Part shown: positions 23,974-32,921 of the stretch, in pieces
Position numbering within the stretch: position 1 is the stretch's first letter
How the letters are laid out: every line of letters starts with the position of its first letter
Source of the DNA: Tumebacillus lacus
GTDB taxonomy: Bacteria; Bacillota; Bacilli; Tumebacillales; Tumebacillaceae
Assembly (NCBI RefSeq): GCF_026410385.1
Contig: NZ_JAPMLT010000016.1
Location: 1-64,000, forward strand
Direction of reading: 5' to 3'
DNA: 64,000 bases
Notes under the pieces: model-generated
Told to the model about the DNA's origin: nothing
Seen by the model: the letters and a program-made list of their open reading frames with translations, nothing else
Database searches by the model: none
Program-made: the position numbers and the translations under genes

Positions 23974-24837
23974 TTATTTGAATTGTGCTGCGACTTTGTT
24001 CCAGTCTTCGCGGGAGATCTGCAGATCGTTTTTCGCAATCGGCACTTCCGGGAAGGTGGAGATCGCTTCGTGGAACGCCAGACGATCGGTGTTTTCGTAG
24101 ATGACGCCTACGAGGTTCTCGTTCGTTTCTTCGATCTTTTTGATCGCGGCGAAACGGTCGGTCCGGTCGTAGGAAGCATCTTCGTCCACGTTGACGAGGT
24201 GTTCCTTGTAGAAGTCATACGTGTTCACCTTGTTGAAGGTGACGCACGGCGAGTAGACGTTGATCAGGGAGAAGCCTTTGTGCTGCATGCCCTTCTCGAT
24301 CAGCTCGGTCAGTTGCTTCAGGTTGCCGGAGAAACCTTGAGCGACAAAACCTGCGCCCGCCATGATCGCCATCTGGAGCGGATGCACCGGTTCTTCGGTC
24401 GCGCCGGTCGGGGACGTTTTGGTCTTCATGCCCTTGTCGGTGGTCGGCGAAGTTTGACCGGTGGTCAGGCCGTAGATGTGGTTGTCCATGACGATGTAGG
24501 TGATGTCGACGTTGCGGCGGACTGCATGGAGGAAGTGACCCATGCCGATGCCGTAGCCGTCGCCGTCGCCGCCTGCTGCCACGACGGTGAGGTCTTTGTT
24601 CGCCGTCTTGACTGCAGTCGCGACCGGGAGGGAGCGGCCATGCAGGGAGTGGAAGCCGTAGCCGCCCATGTATTGGGAGATCTTGCCGGAGCAACCGACG
24701 CCGGAGACGGTTACCATGTTTTCCGGCTCAAGGCCGAGGTTGACCGCTGCTTTTTGCAGCGCTGCGAGGACGGTGAAGTCGCCGCAACCCGGGCACCAGT
24801 TCGGTTTTTCCGCACGGAAATCAACAAGCGTTGCCAT
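23974..24837 (-). CDS. korB: 2-oxoacid:ferredoxin oxidoreductase, beta subunit (copy 1)
   Basis: A 287-residue thiamine-diphosphate-binding subunit that, with the alpha subunit, oxidatively decarboxylates a 2-oxoacid (probably 2-oxoglutarate) to the acyl-CoA and reduces ferredoxin. It shows the N-terminal NWCPGCGDF cysteine pair for the iron-sulfur cluster and the ThDP motif GGDGDGYGIG followed by DNHIYGLT near residues 90-125. Its ATG overlaps the korA stop by one base (TAATG). A paralogous pair lies at 38850-41452 on the other strand. Confidence 0.92.
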   Translation of the reverse strand: MATLVDFRAEKPNWCPGCGDFTVLAALQKAAVNLGLEPENMVTVSGVGCSGKISQYMGGYGFHSLHGRSLPVATAVKTANKDLTVVAAGGDGDGYGIGMGHFLHAVRRNVDITYIVMDNHIYGLTTGQTSPTTDKGMKTKTSPTGATEEPVHPLQMAIMAGAGFVAQGFSGNLKQLTELIEKGMQHKGFSLINVYSPCVTFNKVNTYDFYKEHLVNVDEDASYDRTDRFAAIKKIEETNENLVGVIYENTDRLAFHEAISTFPEVPIAKNDLQISREDWNKVAAQFK

Positions 24838-26597
24838 TAGAGGGTCACCTCTTTCTTCAAGCTGTCGGCGACTTCTTTCGCCTTCGCGTACACCTCTTCA
24901 AAGAGGAACGGATCGCCGCTGTATTTGAGGCAGGACTCGTACTTCGCGTGTTCGCCCACTTGCTGCTTGAGCAGGGTCGCGAGCATCGCGGTGGAGTTCA
25001 GTTCGGAGACGAGGATCTTTTTGGCTGCCTTCAGGTAGCCCGCGAGTTCCATCGGGAACGGCGCGATGCGGGAGATGGTCAGGTGACCGACCGATACGCC
25101 TTCCGCTTCCAGAGCTTTGAACACTTCGTACTGGAGACCGCCGGTGGAGCCGAAGTCAACGAGCAGCAGCTCTGCGTTTGCAGCGCCTGCATAGTCGAAG
25201 CCTGCGTTGTCGTTGAAGTTCGCCAGTTTGCGAGCGCGCTTATCCATTTGCAGGGTGCGCAGCACCGGCTCTTCCATCTCGACGCCCACTTCGTCAGACT
25301 CGTTGCCCATCGCGACGAAACGGCCGTTCTTTTGACCCGGGATCGAACGGTAGGAAATGCCGTCTTCCACGGAGACGTCAAAGCGCTTGAACGCGCCTTT
25401 TTCCAGCTCTGCCAGCTCTTCGTCGGAGATCAGCTTGCCGCGGTTGATCGAGAACTTGTCGAAGTCGATCGACGACACGGTTTGCTTGTTCATGCCCATG
25501 TACAGGTCGGTAGCGACGATGACCGGGCACTGGTATTTTTCTGCGAGGTTGAACGCTTCCATCGTGTAGTAGAAGCATTCCTCGACGTTGCGCGGGGTGA
25601 GGACGATGCGCGGGATCTCGCCGTGCGAGCCGTACAGGATCGCGAACACGTCCGACTGCTCGGTCTTGGTCGGCAGGCCGGTCGAAGGGCCCGCACGCTG
25701 CACGTCGATGATGACGAGCGGGGTTTCGGAGATGCCGGACAGACCGAGTGCTTCCATCATCAGGGAGAAGCCAGGACCCGAGGTCGCGGTCATGGTGCGA
25801 ACGCCCGCATAGTTGCCGCCGATCGCCATCATGACAGCTGCGATCTCGTCTTCCGCTTGGATGAACGCGCCGCCCATCTTCGGGAATTGCTTGATCAGCT
25901 GGTACATGACTTCGGTCGCCGGAGTGATCGGGTACTGAGCGAGCAGACGGCAGCCTGCAGCCAGTGCGCCGAGGGAAGTCGCTTCGTTGCCCGAGATGAA
26001 CAGGCGCTCTTCCTTCACTTCCGGACGATCCGGCAGTTCCAGGCGATGGTTGAAGTTTTCATTGTAGTAGTCGTAGCCTTTGCGCATCGCTGCCATGTTG
26101 CTCTCGACGATCTCGTCGCCTTTGGAGCCGAAGCGGTCGACGACGACAGAGCGGAAGTCGTCCGGCGTAAGGCCGATCGCAGCCGCGGTGACGCCGACGG
26201 AGACCATGTTTTTCATGATCGGCGAACCGGCTTCTTTTGCCAGGTCGGTCAGCGGGATCGCGCAGACGTTCACACCGTCTTTTTCCGGTGCTTCCGCGTT
26301 TTTGATCGCGGTGTCGTACACGAGAATCGAGCCGTTTACCAGCTCGTGGAAGTTGTGGTTGATCGATTCTTGGTCAAACGCGAACATCATATGCAGCGCG
26401 TCGCCATGATGGTTGGTCAGTTCGGACGTCACGCGGACTTTATAGTTCGTGTGGCCGCCTTTGATCAACGACATGAAGTGACGATATGTGGAAACATAAT
26501 AGCCGAGTCGGAACAGGGACAGTGCGATGATCTCACCAGTGGAGTCGATCCCTTCGCCCTGTGCGCCGCCTACTTTCCAGCCAAGGTCTTTGATCAC
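24837..26597 (-). CDS. korA: 2-oxoacid:ferredoxin oxidoreductase, alpha subunit with fused gamma domain (copy 1)
   Basis: A ~586-residue fusion: residues ~1-190 are the gamma domain (WKVGGAQGEGIDSTGEI, KGGHTNYKV) and ~200-586 the pyrimidine-binding alpha domain (YPITPATEVM, TATSGPGFSLM, GPSTGLPTKTEQSD). The start is placed at GTG 26597, eight bases after GAGGGG; a GTG three codons earlier overlaps that site. A TGATACAAT extended -10 sits about 35 bases upstream. It forms a two-gene operon with korB. Confidence 0.92.
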   Translation of the reverse strand: MIKDLGWKVGGAQGEGIDSTGEIIALSLFRLGYYVSTYRHFMSLIKGGHTNYKVRVTSELTNHHGDALHMMFAFDQESINHNFHELVNGSILVYDTAIKNAEAPEKDGVNVCAIPLTDLAKEAGSPIMKNMVSVGVTAAAIGLTPDDFRSVVVDRFGSKGDEIVESNMAAMRKGYDYYNENFNHRLELPDRPEVKEERLFISGNEATSLGALAAGCRLLAQYPITPATEVMYQLIKQFPKMGGAFIQAEDEIAAVMMAIGGNYAGVRTMTATSGPGFSLMMEALGLSGISETPLVIIDVQRAGPSTGLPTKTEQSDVFAILYGSHGEIPRIVLTPRNVEECFYYTMEAFNLAEKYQCPVIVATDLYMGMNKQTVSSIDFDKFSINRGKLISDEELAELEKGAFKRFDVSVEDGISYRSIPGQKNGRFVAMGNESDEVGVEMEEPVLRTLQMDKRARKLANFNDNAGFDYAGAANAELLLVDFGSTGGLQYEVFKALEAEGVSVGHLTISRIAPFPMELAGYLKAAKKILVSELNSTAMLATLLKQQVGEHAKYESCLKYSGDPFLFEEVYAKAKEVADSLKKEVTL

Positions 26598-26778
26598 TAT
26601 GTTCACCCCTCAAGAGTATCTGTTTCTTTTATTCTCTAACATTGTATCAGTGATGGAGGAAAAAAAGTAGAGGGCAAATGCACAAATATCGCCCTTTTTT
26701 TCGATTTGAACTGGTGATTGTTACAAAACAGCTCTCGACCGGGCGGTATAACAGCGTGTCGAATCTATGAGACAGCAC

Positions 26779-26808
26779 AAAAAAAGAACCTGGCAGTGGC
26801 CAGGTTCT
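26779..26808 (-). terminator. Terminator after the gamma-lyase gene
   Basis: On the minus strand AGAACCTGGC / GCCAGGTTCT stem with a 4-base loop and seven T, 14 bases past the stop at 26823. Confidence 0.85.
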
Positions 26809-26822
26809 GTCAGAATGTTGCG

Positions 26823-28010
26823 TTACGCTTTCAACGCTTGCTCGAGGTCGGCGATGATGTCTTCCACATCTTCGATGCCCACCGACAGGCGGATCAGGCC
26901 GTCGGTGACGCCGGATGCTTCGCGTTCTGCTTTCGGCATGATCGCGTGCGTCATCGACGCCGGATGCTGGATCAAGGTGTGCACGTCGCCCAACGAGACG
27001 GCGAGATGCATCAGTTTGACGTTGTTCATCAGCGACTTGCCTTTTTCGAACGACTTGACTTCAAACGACATCGTGCCGCCAAAGCCGGTCATCTGGCGTT
27101 TGGCCAGTTCGTGCTGCGGGTGGCTTTCGAGGCCCGGGTAGTAGACTTTGACGACTTCCGGGTGATTTTCCAGATACTGCGCGACTTTCATCGCGTTGTC
27201 GTTGTGACGCTCCATGCGCAGTGCCAGCGTGCGGACGCCGCGGTTGAGCAGGAAGGCGTCGAACGGACCCATGATCGGGCCGATCTCCTTCAGGTCGGCA
27301 AACAGCGGTTTGATGATGTCCGCATAGCCGACGGCGATGCCGCCGACGACGTCGCCGTGACCGCCGATGTACTTGGTCGCCGAGTGGATCGAGACGTGCG
27401 CACCGAGGTCGATCGGCTTTTGGAAGTACGGCGACATGAAGGTGTTGTCGACGACGACTTTCATGTCGGTGCCTTCCGTCAAAGCGGAGATCGCGGCGAT
27501 GTCGGCCATCTTCAAGGTCGGGTTGGCCGGCGTTTCGAGGTAGATCACGCGGGTGTTCGGTTTGATCGCTGCACGCACAGCCTCCACGTCGGAGGTGTCG
27601 ACCCAGTCGATCTCCACGCCGTAGCGGCCTTTGAGCGTCTTTTCAAAGAGAGCGAACGTCGCGCCGTACAGCGCATCGGCAGCGATCACATGGTCGCCCG
27701 TTTTGACGAGGTTGAACATCACCGTCGAGATCGCCGCCATGCCGGAGCCAAAGCACAGGCCCGCCTCCGCATTTTCCAGCGCTGCGACCTTTTCGGCAAG
27801 CGCGTCGGTGTTCGGGTTGCCAAGACGGCTGTATTTGTAGCCCGGATCGGTGCCGCCAAAGCGGGCCGCCCCTTGATCCGCGTCTTCAAAGACGAACGTC
27901 GACGTCTGGTAGATCGGCTGCGTGTGCGAACCGGTGACCGGGTCGACGCGATGGCCGGCATGCAAGATGCGGGTGTTGTATCCGAGCTTGCTAAAATCAT
28001 GTTTCTTCAT
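26823..28010 (-). CDS. Methionine/cystathionine gamma-lyase family PLP enzyme
   Basis: A 395-residue Cys/Met-metabolism PLP enzyme. The PLP lysine lies in HSATKYIGGHGD near residue 205; SRLGNPN near 62 and the C-terminal LSVGIEDVEDI are family marks. Overall it most resembles methionine gamma-lyase, but the active-site cysteine found in Pseudomonas methionine gamma-lyase (LYGC) is alanine here (ALYGATF), so cystathionine gamma-lyase or a broad C-S lyase is possible. AAGGAGGCG precedes the ATG by nine bases. It is a single-gene unit. Confidence 0.82.
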   Translation of the reverse strand: MKKHDFSKLGYNTRILHAGHRVDPVTGSHTQPIYQTSTFVFEDADQGAARFGGTDPGYKYSRLGNPNTDALAEKVAALENAEAGLCFGSGMAAISTVMFNLVKTGDHVIAADALYGATFALFEKTLKGRYGVEIDWVDTSDVEAVRAAIKPNTRVIYLETPANPTLKMADIAAISALTEGTDMKVVVDNTFMSPYFQKPIDLGAHVSIHSATKYIGGHGDVVGGIAVGYADIIKPLFADLKEIGPIMGPFDAFLLNRGVRTLALRMERHNDNAMKVAQYLENHPEVVKVYYPGLESHPQHELAKRQMTGFGGTMSFEVKSFEKGKSLMNNVKLMHLAVSLGDVHTLIQHPASMTHAIMPKAEREASGVTDGLIRLSVGIEDVEDIIADLEQALKA

Positions 28011-28150
28011 TAGAAATGACGCCTCCTTGAGTTGCCTCTGCTCTTCTTTTTAGAATGCCCCTGTGCGGCTCATGCATAGTCTGCCTTGCCATAGGACACG
28101 TTAGAAAGGAGTTTGTAAACCCACACTTCGAAATGGAGTGACTGACTATC

Positions 28151-28909
28151 ATGCAACCGCGAAGTATCGGGATGACCTTGCTGTTCGCAGCCACGCTGCT
28201 GCTTACGAGCGGTCATCTCACTGACTCGGTCGGAAACGTCGCACAAGAAGGTCTGCTGCCTCCGACACCGCCCGTCTCCCGCAGCGTGACCCTGCCTCCG
28301 CCTGCTGCCCCGCAGGCACAGCCGACAAAAGCGATCACCGCCGAGATCACCTCGTACCGCGTGCAGGCTGGCGACACCCTGTTTGACATCGCAGCGAAGC
28401 ACGACACGCGCATCGAGGACATCGTAAAGCACAACCCGTCGATCGATCCGGCGCAACTGTCGATCGGTCAACAGTTGCAAGTGCCCGTCAAAACGATCAA
28501 ACATCCGAAATCGCGCGACGAACTGGCGGACGTCGGCGAGCGGATGGTGCTGAGCCAAACGGGCGAACCGTCTCGCTACCTGCGCAAAATCCAAGGCTGC
28601 ACGCTTACCGCCTACACAAACGCGTTCGAATCGACCGGCAAACATCCGGGCGATCCTGGCTACGGCGTCACGGCCAGCGGCCGGATCGCCAAGGAAGGCC
28701 TCACGATCGCCGTCGACCCGGAGTTGATCCCGATGCACAGCGTCGTGTACATCCCCGGCATCGGCGTGCGCTATGCGGAAGACACAGGCGGTGCCGTCAA
28801 AGGCCGGCACATCGACGTCTTTTACAACGACGACGAGTATGCCCGGCATTTTGGTGTCAAGCAAGCGGTGGACATATACATCCTCGAAGAAGGTACGGGG
28901 GAGTCCTGA
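28151..28909 (+). CDS. Exported LysM and 3D-domain cell-wall protein
   Basis: A 252-residue protein with a signal peptide (about residues 1-22), a Pro/Thr/Ala linker, a LysM peptidoglycan-binding module near residues 68-112 (YRVQAGDTLFDIAAKH .. LSIGQQLQVP) and a C-terminal 3D domain (TAYTNAFESTG.. VTASG.. IAVDP.. DTGGAVKGRHIDVF) like B. subtilis YocH and the resuscitation-promoting Sps/YuiC group. The three aspartates of the 3D motif are present, so it is probably a wall hydrolase. The ribosome binding site is weak. The terminator overlaps the stop codon. Confidence 0.85.
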   Translation: MQPRSIGMTLLFAATLLLTSGHLTDSVGNVAQEGLLPPTPPVSRSVTLPPPAAPQAQPTKAITAEITSYRVQAGDTLFDIAAKHDTRIEDIVKHNPSIDPAQLSIGQQLQVPVKTIKHPKSRDELADVGERMVLSQTGEPSRYLRKIQGCTLTAYTNAFESTGKHPGDPGYGVTASGRIAKEGLTIAVDPELIPMHSVVYIPGIGVRYAEDTGGAVKGRHIDVFYNDDEYARHFGVKQAVDIYILEEGTGES

Positions 28910-28932
28910 TCGGGCTCCCTCGTATCTTTTTT
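28899..28932 (+). terminator. Terminator overlapping the stop of the LysM-3D gene
   Basis: GGGAGTCC / GGGCTCCC stem followed by a T-rich tract; the TGA stop at 28907-28909 lies in the loop. Confidence 0.7.
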
Positions 28933-29013
28933 GGCTTTTTACATGTAAATTCTTATATTCCTACTATAATACTGGTCATTAGGATTTGGCTACTGCATCT
29001 TGGTAAAGTTTTC

Positions 29014-29808
29014 TCAAGAACTCGCGCTGGTGTAGTAACGTAACGCCGTCTTCCAAAACAGCCGTGCCACCGTGACGAGCACCGCCGTCACAAGCAAAGA
29101 GATCAGCGCGTCGCGCCACGTCAACGCCCCGGTGAACGCAGCGGCCGGAAACGTGGTCAACACCGCGACCGGGAAGACGAAGGTCAGGAGCAATCGCAGC
29201 GCGCCTTTGTAGACCTGCACCGGGAAGCGGGCCGTTTCGAACAGCGAGGAGAACAGGAACGTCAGATTTTCCACTTTTACAAACCAGAAAGACATCGTCA
29301 TCAGGATCATCCAGATCGCATACAGGGTGAGCACCCCCATGCCGAACATCAGCAGGAACAGGGCGACGTTCAGCACAGTGACCTGGATGCCCATCGACAC
29401 GGCCGCATACCCGATCAGGCCAAATCCGAGCAGCACGTCGGTGATCGGCCAAAAGACGATATGGCGAAATGACAAATAAAACTGCGAGTCGACCGGCTTC
29501 ATCAAGATCAGGTCGAACGTCCCTTTGCGGATGTGCTGTACGATCCGCCCGATGTTCGGACGAAGCACCATCTCCACCACCCCGTCCAGCGCGTTGAACA
29601 CCCCGAGGAGCACCAACACCTGCTCAAACGTCCAGCCTCCGATCTCGTCCGTCTGGAGGAAGAACACCTGCAACGTCAGCAGGGCGAAGAGAACGGAGGA
29701 GAGCGTGTTGAGGATGTTGGCGAAAAAGTTGGAGCGGTATTCCATCTCTTCGGAGATCGAGAGCTTGAACAAGAGCAAGAGCAAGGTCAGGTAGTAAAAC
29801 GGTCTCAT
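29014..29808 (-). CDS. ABC-2 type exporter permease (COG3694-like)
   Basis: A 264-residue membrane protein with about six hydrophobic helices and the cytoplasmic RKGTFDLILMKPVDSQFYLSFR stretch typical of the DUF990-type permeases that pair with COG4587 and a COG4586 ATPase. Start chosen at the ATG at 29808, preceded by GGGAGGGTGAT; the longer reading has no binding site and overlaps the upstream gene. It lies four bases after the other permease. Confidence 0.75.
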   Translation of the reverse strand: MRPFYYLTLLLLLFKLSISEEMEYRSNFFANILNTLSSVLFALLTLQVFFLQTDEIGGWTFEQVLVLLGVFNALDGVVEMVLRPNIGRIVQHIRKGTFDLILMKPVDSQFYLSFRHIVFWPITDVLLGFGLIGYAAVSMGIQVTVLNVALFLLMFGMGVLTLYAIWMILMTMSFWFVKVENLTFLFSSLFETARFPVQVYKGALRLLLTFVFPVAVLTTFPAAAFTGALTWRDALISLLVTAVLVTVARLFWKTALRYYTSASS

Positions 29809-29812
29809 CTCA

Positions 29813-30613
29813 TCACCCTCCCACCGCACTGTATTTGCGCAGGCCACGATGCCACAGCACGAAGTAGAGCGCGATGAACAGCACCGCCCAGAATACCTGC
29901 AGACCAAGACCCGACCAAACGGCCGGACCCGAGACCCGGCCGGTGATCACGTCGACCGGGAATCCGAGCAGCCAGTAAAACGGCGTGAAGCTCTGCGTCG
30001 CCTGCACCCAGTCCGGGAGGAAGGAGTACGGTGCGATCCGACCGGAGAGGAACAGGCCGACCGCTTCCATCAGATTGACGATGGCGAGCATGCGCGTCGT
30101 CCAGAAGCCGAGCATCGCGAGACAGTACTGAAACATGTAGGCGATGACGCTCGCCAGCAGGATGGCGACGATCACCACCGCGAGAAAGCCGGGGTCGAGC
30201 GAGATATGTACGACATCGGTAAACGGCCAGGCGATCATCCACGCGGCGAGCATCAGCACGCCGTAGAGCAGTTTGTAGACCAGATTTTCCGCGATCCGCC
30301 AATGAATGAACGCCGACGGACGGAGCAGGTAGCTGGACAGCGTGCCTTCGCGCATCATCGTCTCGATCTCCCACGTGTCCCACGCACCGTTCAGCCGTGC
30401 GACAAAGAGGACGGCGAGAAAATAGAGGATAAAATCGCGCTGCCCGTAGCCGCCCACCTCACCCCCGGCGGAGATCGCCAGCCAGACGGCGAGGGTGACC
30501 AGCGGGTAGATGAACGAGCCGATCATGTAAAACAGCGTGTCGCCCCTGTATTCCAGCAAGATCGCCCAGTGCACTTTCATGCTTCGAGCGTACACGCGCC
30601 ACAGCGTTTTCAT
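29813..30613 (-). CDS. ABC-2 type exporter permease (COG4587-like)
   Basis: A 266-residue permease with six predicted helices and the conserved GTLSSYLLRP segment near residue 95. Its ATG overlaps the stop of the ATPase gene by four bases (ATGA). Together with its neighbours it forms an ABC exporter of unknown substrate. Confidence 0.78.
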   Translation of the reverse strand: MKTLWRVYARSMKVHWAILLEYRGDTLFYMIGSFIYPLVTLAVWLAISAGGEVGGYGQRDFILYFLAVLFVARLNGAWDTWEIETMMREGTLSSYLLRPSAFIHWRIAENLVYKLLYGVLMLAAWMIAWPFTDVVHISLDPGFLAVVIVAILLASVIAYMFQYCLAMLGFWTTRMLAIVNLMEAVGLFLSGRIAPYSFLPDWVQATQSFTPFYWLLGFPVDVITGRVSGPAVWSGLGLQVFWAVLFIALYFVLWHRGLRKYSAVGG

Positions 30614-31593
30614 GCCGACTCCCCCGCAAACGCCAGTCCGATCACATCTTCCATCGGCGGATCTTCGACGGTGAAGTCTTGCACCGGCAGTTCGGCGAGG
30701 ATCTTCGCCGATGCGCCGGATACGTCCGCACGAGGCAGTTTGACCGACACTTCCGGGTATTCGACATGCAGGATCTCGCCGTACGTTTGCAGATGCTCCC
30801 TTTCAACCGGTGCGGACAAGGTCAGTTTCGCAACTTTGTACGGCGCGAGGTTTTGCACCAGAGCTGCCAGATCGCCGTCGAAGAGGATCTTGCCGTGGTT
30901 GATGATGATCACCCGCTTGCAGAGGGCGGTAACGTCGGCCATGTAATGGCTGGTCAGCAGGACGGTGGCGTTGAACCGCTCGTTGTACGCTTTGATAAAA
31001 CGGCGCACCGTCTCCTGCATGTTGACGTCGAGGCCGATGGTCGGCTCATCGAGGAAGATGATCTCCGGGCGATGCAGGAGCGAGGCGGCCAGTTCGCATT
31101 TCATCCGCTCGCCGAGGGACAGGTTGCGCACCGGCTTTTTGAGCAGCGGTTCCAGTTCCAAGAGATCGATCAGTTCGCCCACCGTCTCTTTGAACTGGGC
31201 ATCCGGGATCTCGTAGATCGCCTGATTGACAAGAAACGTCTCCATCGCCGGGATGTCCCAGATCAGTTGGGATTTTTGCCCCATGACGAGGGTGATCCGC
31301 TTTTTAAACGCAGCTTTTTGCTGAAACGGTTTGTACCCGCCGACGAGCAACTCGCCGGACGTCGGATGGAGCAGCCCGGAGAGCATTTTCATCGTCGTGG
31401 TCTTGCCCGCCCCGTTCGGCCCGAGAAAACCGACGATCTCCCCAGGCTCGATGTGAAACGAGATCTCGTCCACGGCGGTCACCGTGCGGAACTGGCGGCG
31501 AAACAACGACCGCCATGCTCCGCCCATTCCGGCCTCCCGCTCGTGGACTTTAAAATGCTTGCTCAGGTGCTCGACGTGAATCCCGTTTTGCAT
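30610..31593 (-). CDS. ABC exporter ATP-binding protein (COG4586-like)
   Basis: A 327-residue ATPase. Walker A GPNGAGKTT near residue 60, signature LSLGERMK near 145 and Walker B IIFLDEPT near 165 are intact. The insertion after the N-terminus (GMGGAWRSLFRR) and the wide Q-loop region (GQKSQLIWDIPA) are typical of COG4586. GGGGAGGAG precedes the ATG. It is the first of three exporter genes and may be co-transcribed with the HepT-like gene 20 bases upstream. Confidence 0.85.
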   Translation of the reverse strand: MQNGIHVEHLSKHFKVHEREAGMGGAWRSLFRRQFRTVTAVDEISFHIEPGEIVGFLGPNGAGKTTTMKMLSGLLHPTSGELLVGGYKPFQQKAAFKKRITLVMGQKSQLIWDIPAMETFLVNQAIYEIPDAQFKETVGELIDLLELEPLLKKPVRNLSLGERMKCELAASLLHRPEIIFLDEPTIGLDVNMQETVRRFIKAYNERFNATVLLTSHYMADVTALCKRVIIINHGKILFDGDLAALVQNLAPYKVAKLTLSAPVEREHLQTYGEILHVEYPEVSVKLPRADVSGASAKILAELPVQDFTVEDPPMEDVIGLAFAGESA

Positions 31594-31613
31594 AAGCGCC
31601 CGCTCCTCCCCGA

Positions 31614-32048
31614 CTACGCCAGTTTGACGTAGCGGGCAATCGAATCGCGCAGGGTCTCGTAGTCGTCCGCGTGTTTTTGCACCTGCTGATACACGGTGGC
31701 TGTCTGCAAGGTCAGGTACTCGTGAGCCAGCCCTTTGCGGAATCGAACCGTTTCAATAAAATGATCGTGGAACGCCTGCGTAAACACGCCTTCCTCGGTC
31801 AGGATGTCAAAGATATCCTCATAGCTCGCCGGGTCGCGCATGATCAGCGCGTCGATGATGATGTTGCCGATATCGGTCAGGCACTCCAATGCGATGTGCA
31901 GGGAACGTTCGCCTGCCGCTTGGAGCACGGGATTTTGCTCGAAATCCTCAAACGAGTGCGGCTTCAGACGCTGGAGCACGTCGAACTGCTGCTCCATCGC
32001 GTTGAGATAGGTGCGAATTTGTTGACGATGCGAATCGGTGATGAACAT
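31614..32048 (-). CDS. HepT-like (DUF86) HEPN protein, YutE-like
   Basis: A ~144-residue all-helical protein with the HEPN RNase-like motif RFRKGLAHEY near residue 115. HepT toxins are paired with MntA nucleotidyltransferase antitoxins; none is visible here, as with B. subtilis YutE. The start is set at the ATG at 32048, seven bases after AAGGAGAG; the upstream ATG contains that binding site. TGGTACAAT, an extended -10, lies about 30 bases upstream. Confidence 0.75.
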   Translation of the reverse strand: MFITDSHRQQIRTYLNAMEQQFDVLQRLKPHSFEDFEQNPVLQAAGERSLHIALECLTDIGNIIIDALIMRDPASYEDIFDILTEEGVFTQAFHDHFIETVRFRKGLAHEYLTLQTATVYQQVQKHADDYETLRDSIARYVKLA

Positions 32049-32121
32049 GTAGGTCTCTCCTTCCATAGATACCCTCTTATTGTACCAATAGTGACGGGTT
32101 TGTGCATGCTGCCCGGCTTTG

Positions 32122-32195
32122 TTGACGATTTGAAGCAGAAGGGCTACAATAATCTTGAAAATTCAACCGCCGCTCCGTCTGGGGTGGCGTTTTTT
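32122..32195 (+). promoter_or_regulatory. tenI promoter followed by an intrinsic-terminator-like hairpin
   Basis: TTGACG (32122-32127), 17 bases, TACAAT (32145-32150) is a good vegetative promoter. Only about ten bases after the expected start lies a 9-base stem CGCCGCTCC / GGGGTGGCG (32168-32189) with six T, i.e. an attenuator geometry. No TPP riboswitch sequence is visible. Confidence 0.6.
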
Positions 32196-32233
32196 ATGTC
32201 AGGACGATCTTCCAGAGAAAGTGGGTTTCACCT

Positions 32234-32905
32234 TTGAGCCACGAAACGAGATTTCAACTGCATGTCATCACCGACGGCCAACGCCAAGTGAATGACCTCC
32301 ATTCGATTGTACACAAGGCGGTCAGCAGCGGCGCCGACGTGATTCAACTGCGTTATAAAGCTGCCCCGGCTCTCGATATCTACAACATCGGCCACGCGAT
32401 TCATCCGGTGATTCGCGAAGCAGGCGCGCGCCTGTTGATCAATGACCGCGCCGATGTTGCGCTCGCCTTGGATGCGGCCGGGGTGCATCTGGCGGCGAAA
32501 AGTCTGCCGGTACCTGTTGCCCGTCCGTTGTTTGCAGGCGGAGCGGACGCCAAATGGATCGGCTGTTCAGTACACAGTGTCGAAGAAGCTCAGGAGCAAG
32601 AGCGGCTCGGTGCCACCTATGTGACGTACGGCCACATCTTTGCCACCCATTCAAAGCCCGGCCTGCCCCCGCGCGGTCTCGCCGCTTTGCGCCAAGTGGT
32701 GGAGGCGGTCAACATCCCCGTACTCGCCATCGGCGGGATCACGGTGGACAACATCGACGAAGTGCTCGCTACCGGCGCGGCCGGGATCGCCGTGATCGGC
32801 GCGGTGATGCAGGACGACGATCCGGCGCAGGCCACCCGCCTGCTCCGTGAGAAAATGGACGCGTCCCCGCATCGCCCGCGCATCGCATTGCCAGGCAGGG
32901 ACTAG
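32234..32905 (+). CDS. tenI: Thiazole tautomerase TenI-like (ThiE family)
   Basis: A 223-residue TIM-barrel protein. It has the shared thiamine phosphate synthase core (VIQLRYKA near 40, LLINDRADVAL near 75, GVHL) but the TenI-type YGHIFATHSKPGLPPRGL near 132-150, with the histidine TenI uses for aromatising the thiazole phosphate. ThiE usually has GPxFxTxTK there. The start is a TTG at 32234; its binding site is weak, and the TGA of a 13-codon reading frame starting at 32196 overlaps it, suggesting translational coupling. It is followed by thiO, supporting a thiazole-branch role. Confidence 0.78.
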   Translation: MSHETRFQLHVITDGQRQVNDLHSIVHKAVSSGADVIQLRYKAAPALDIYNIGHAIHPVIREAGARLLINDRADVALALDAAGVHLAAKSLPVPVARPLFAGGADAKWIGCSVHSVEEAQEQERLGATYVTYGHIFATHSKPGLPPRGLAALRQVVEAVNIPVLAIGGITVDNIDEVLATGAAGIAVIGAVMQDDDPAQATRLLREKMDASPHRPRIALPGRD

Positions 32906-32921
32906 AAAGGGGTCGGTGACG

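Noticed and set aside
24831-26639. 602-residue plus-strand frame opposite korA, and the 607-residue frame opposite the second korA
   Set aside because: Both are antisense to strongly conserved korA genes and lack binding sites or domains.
28070-28864. 264-residue minus-strand frame opposite the LysM-3D gene
   Set aside because: Antisense to a gene with signal peptide, LysM and 3D domain.
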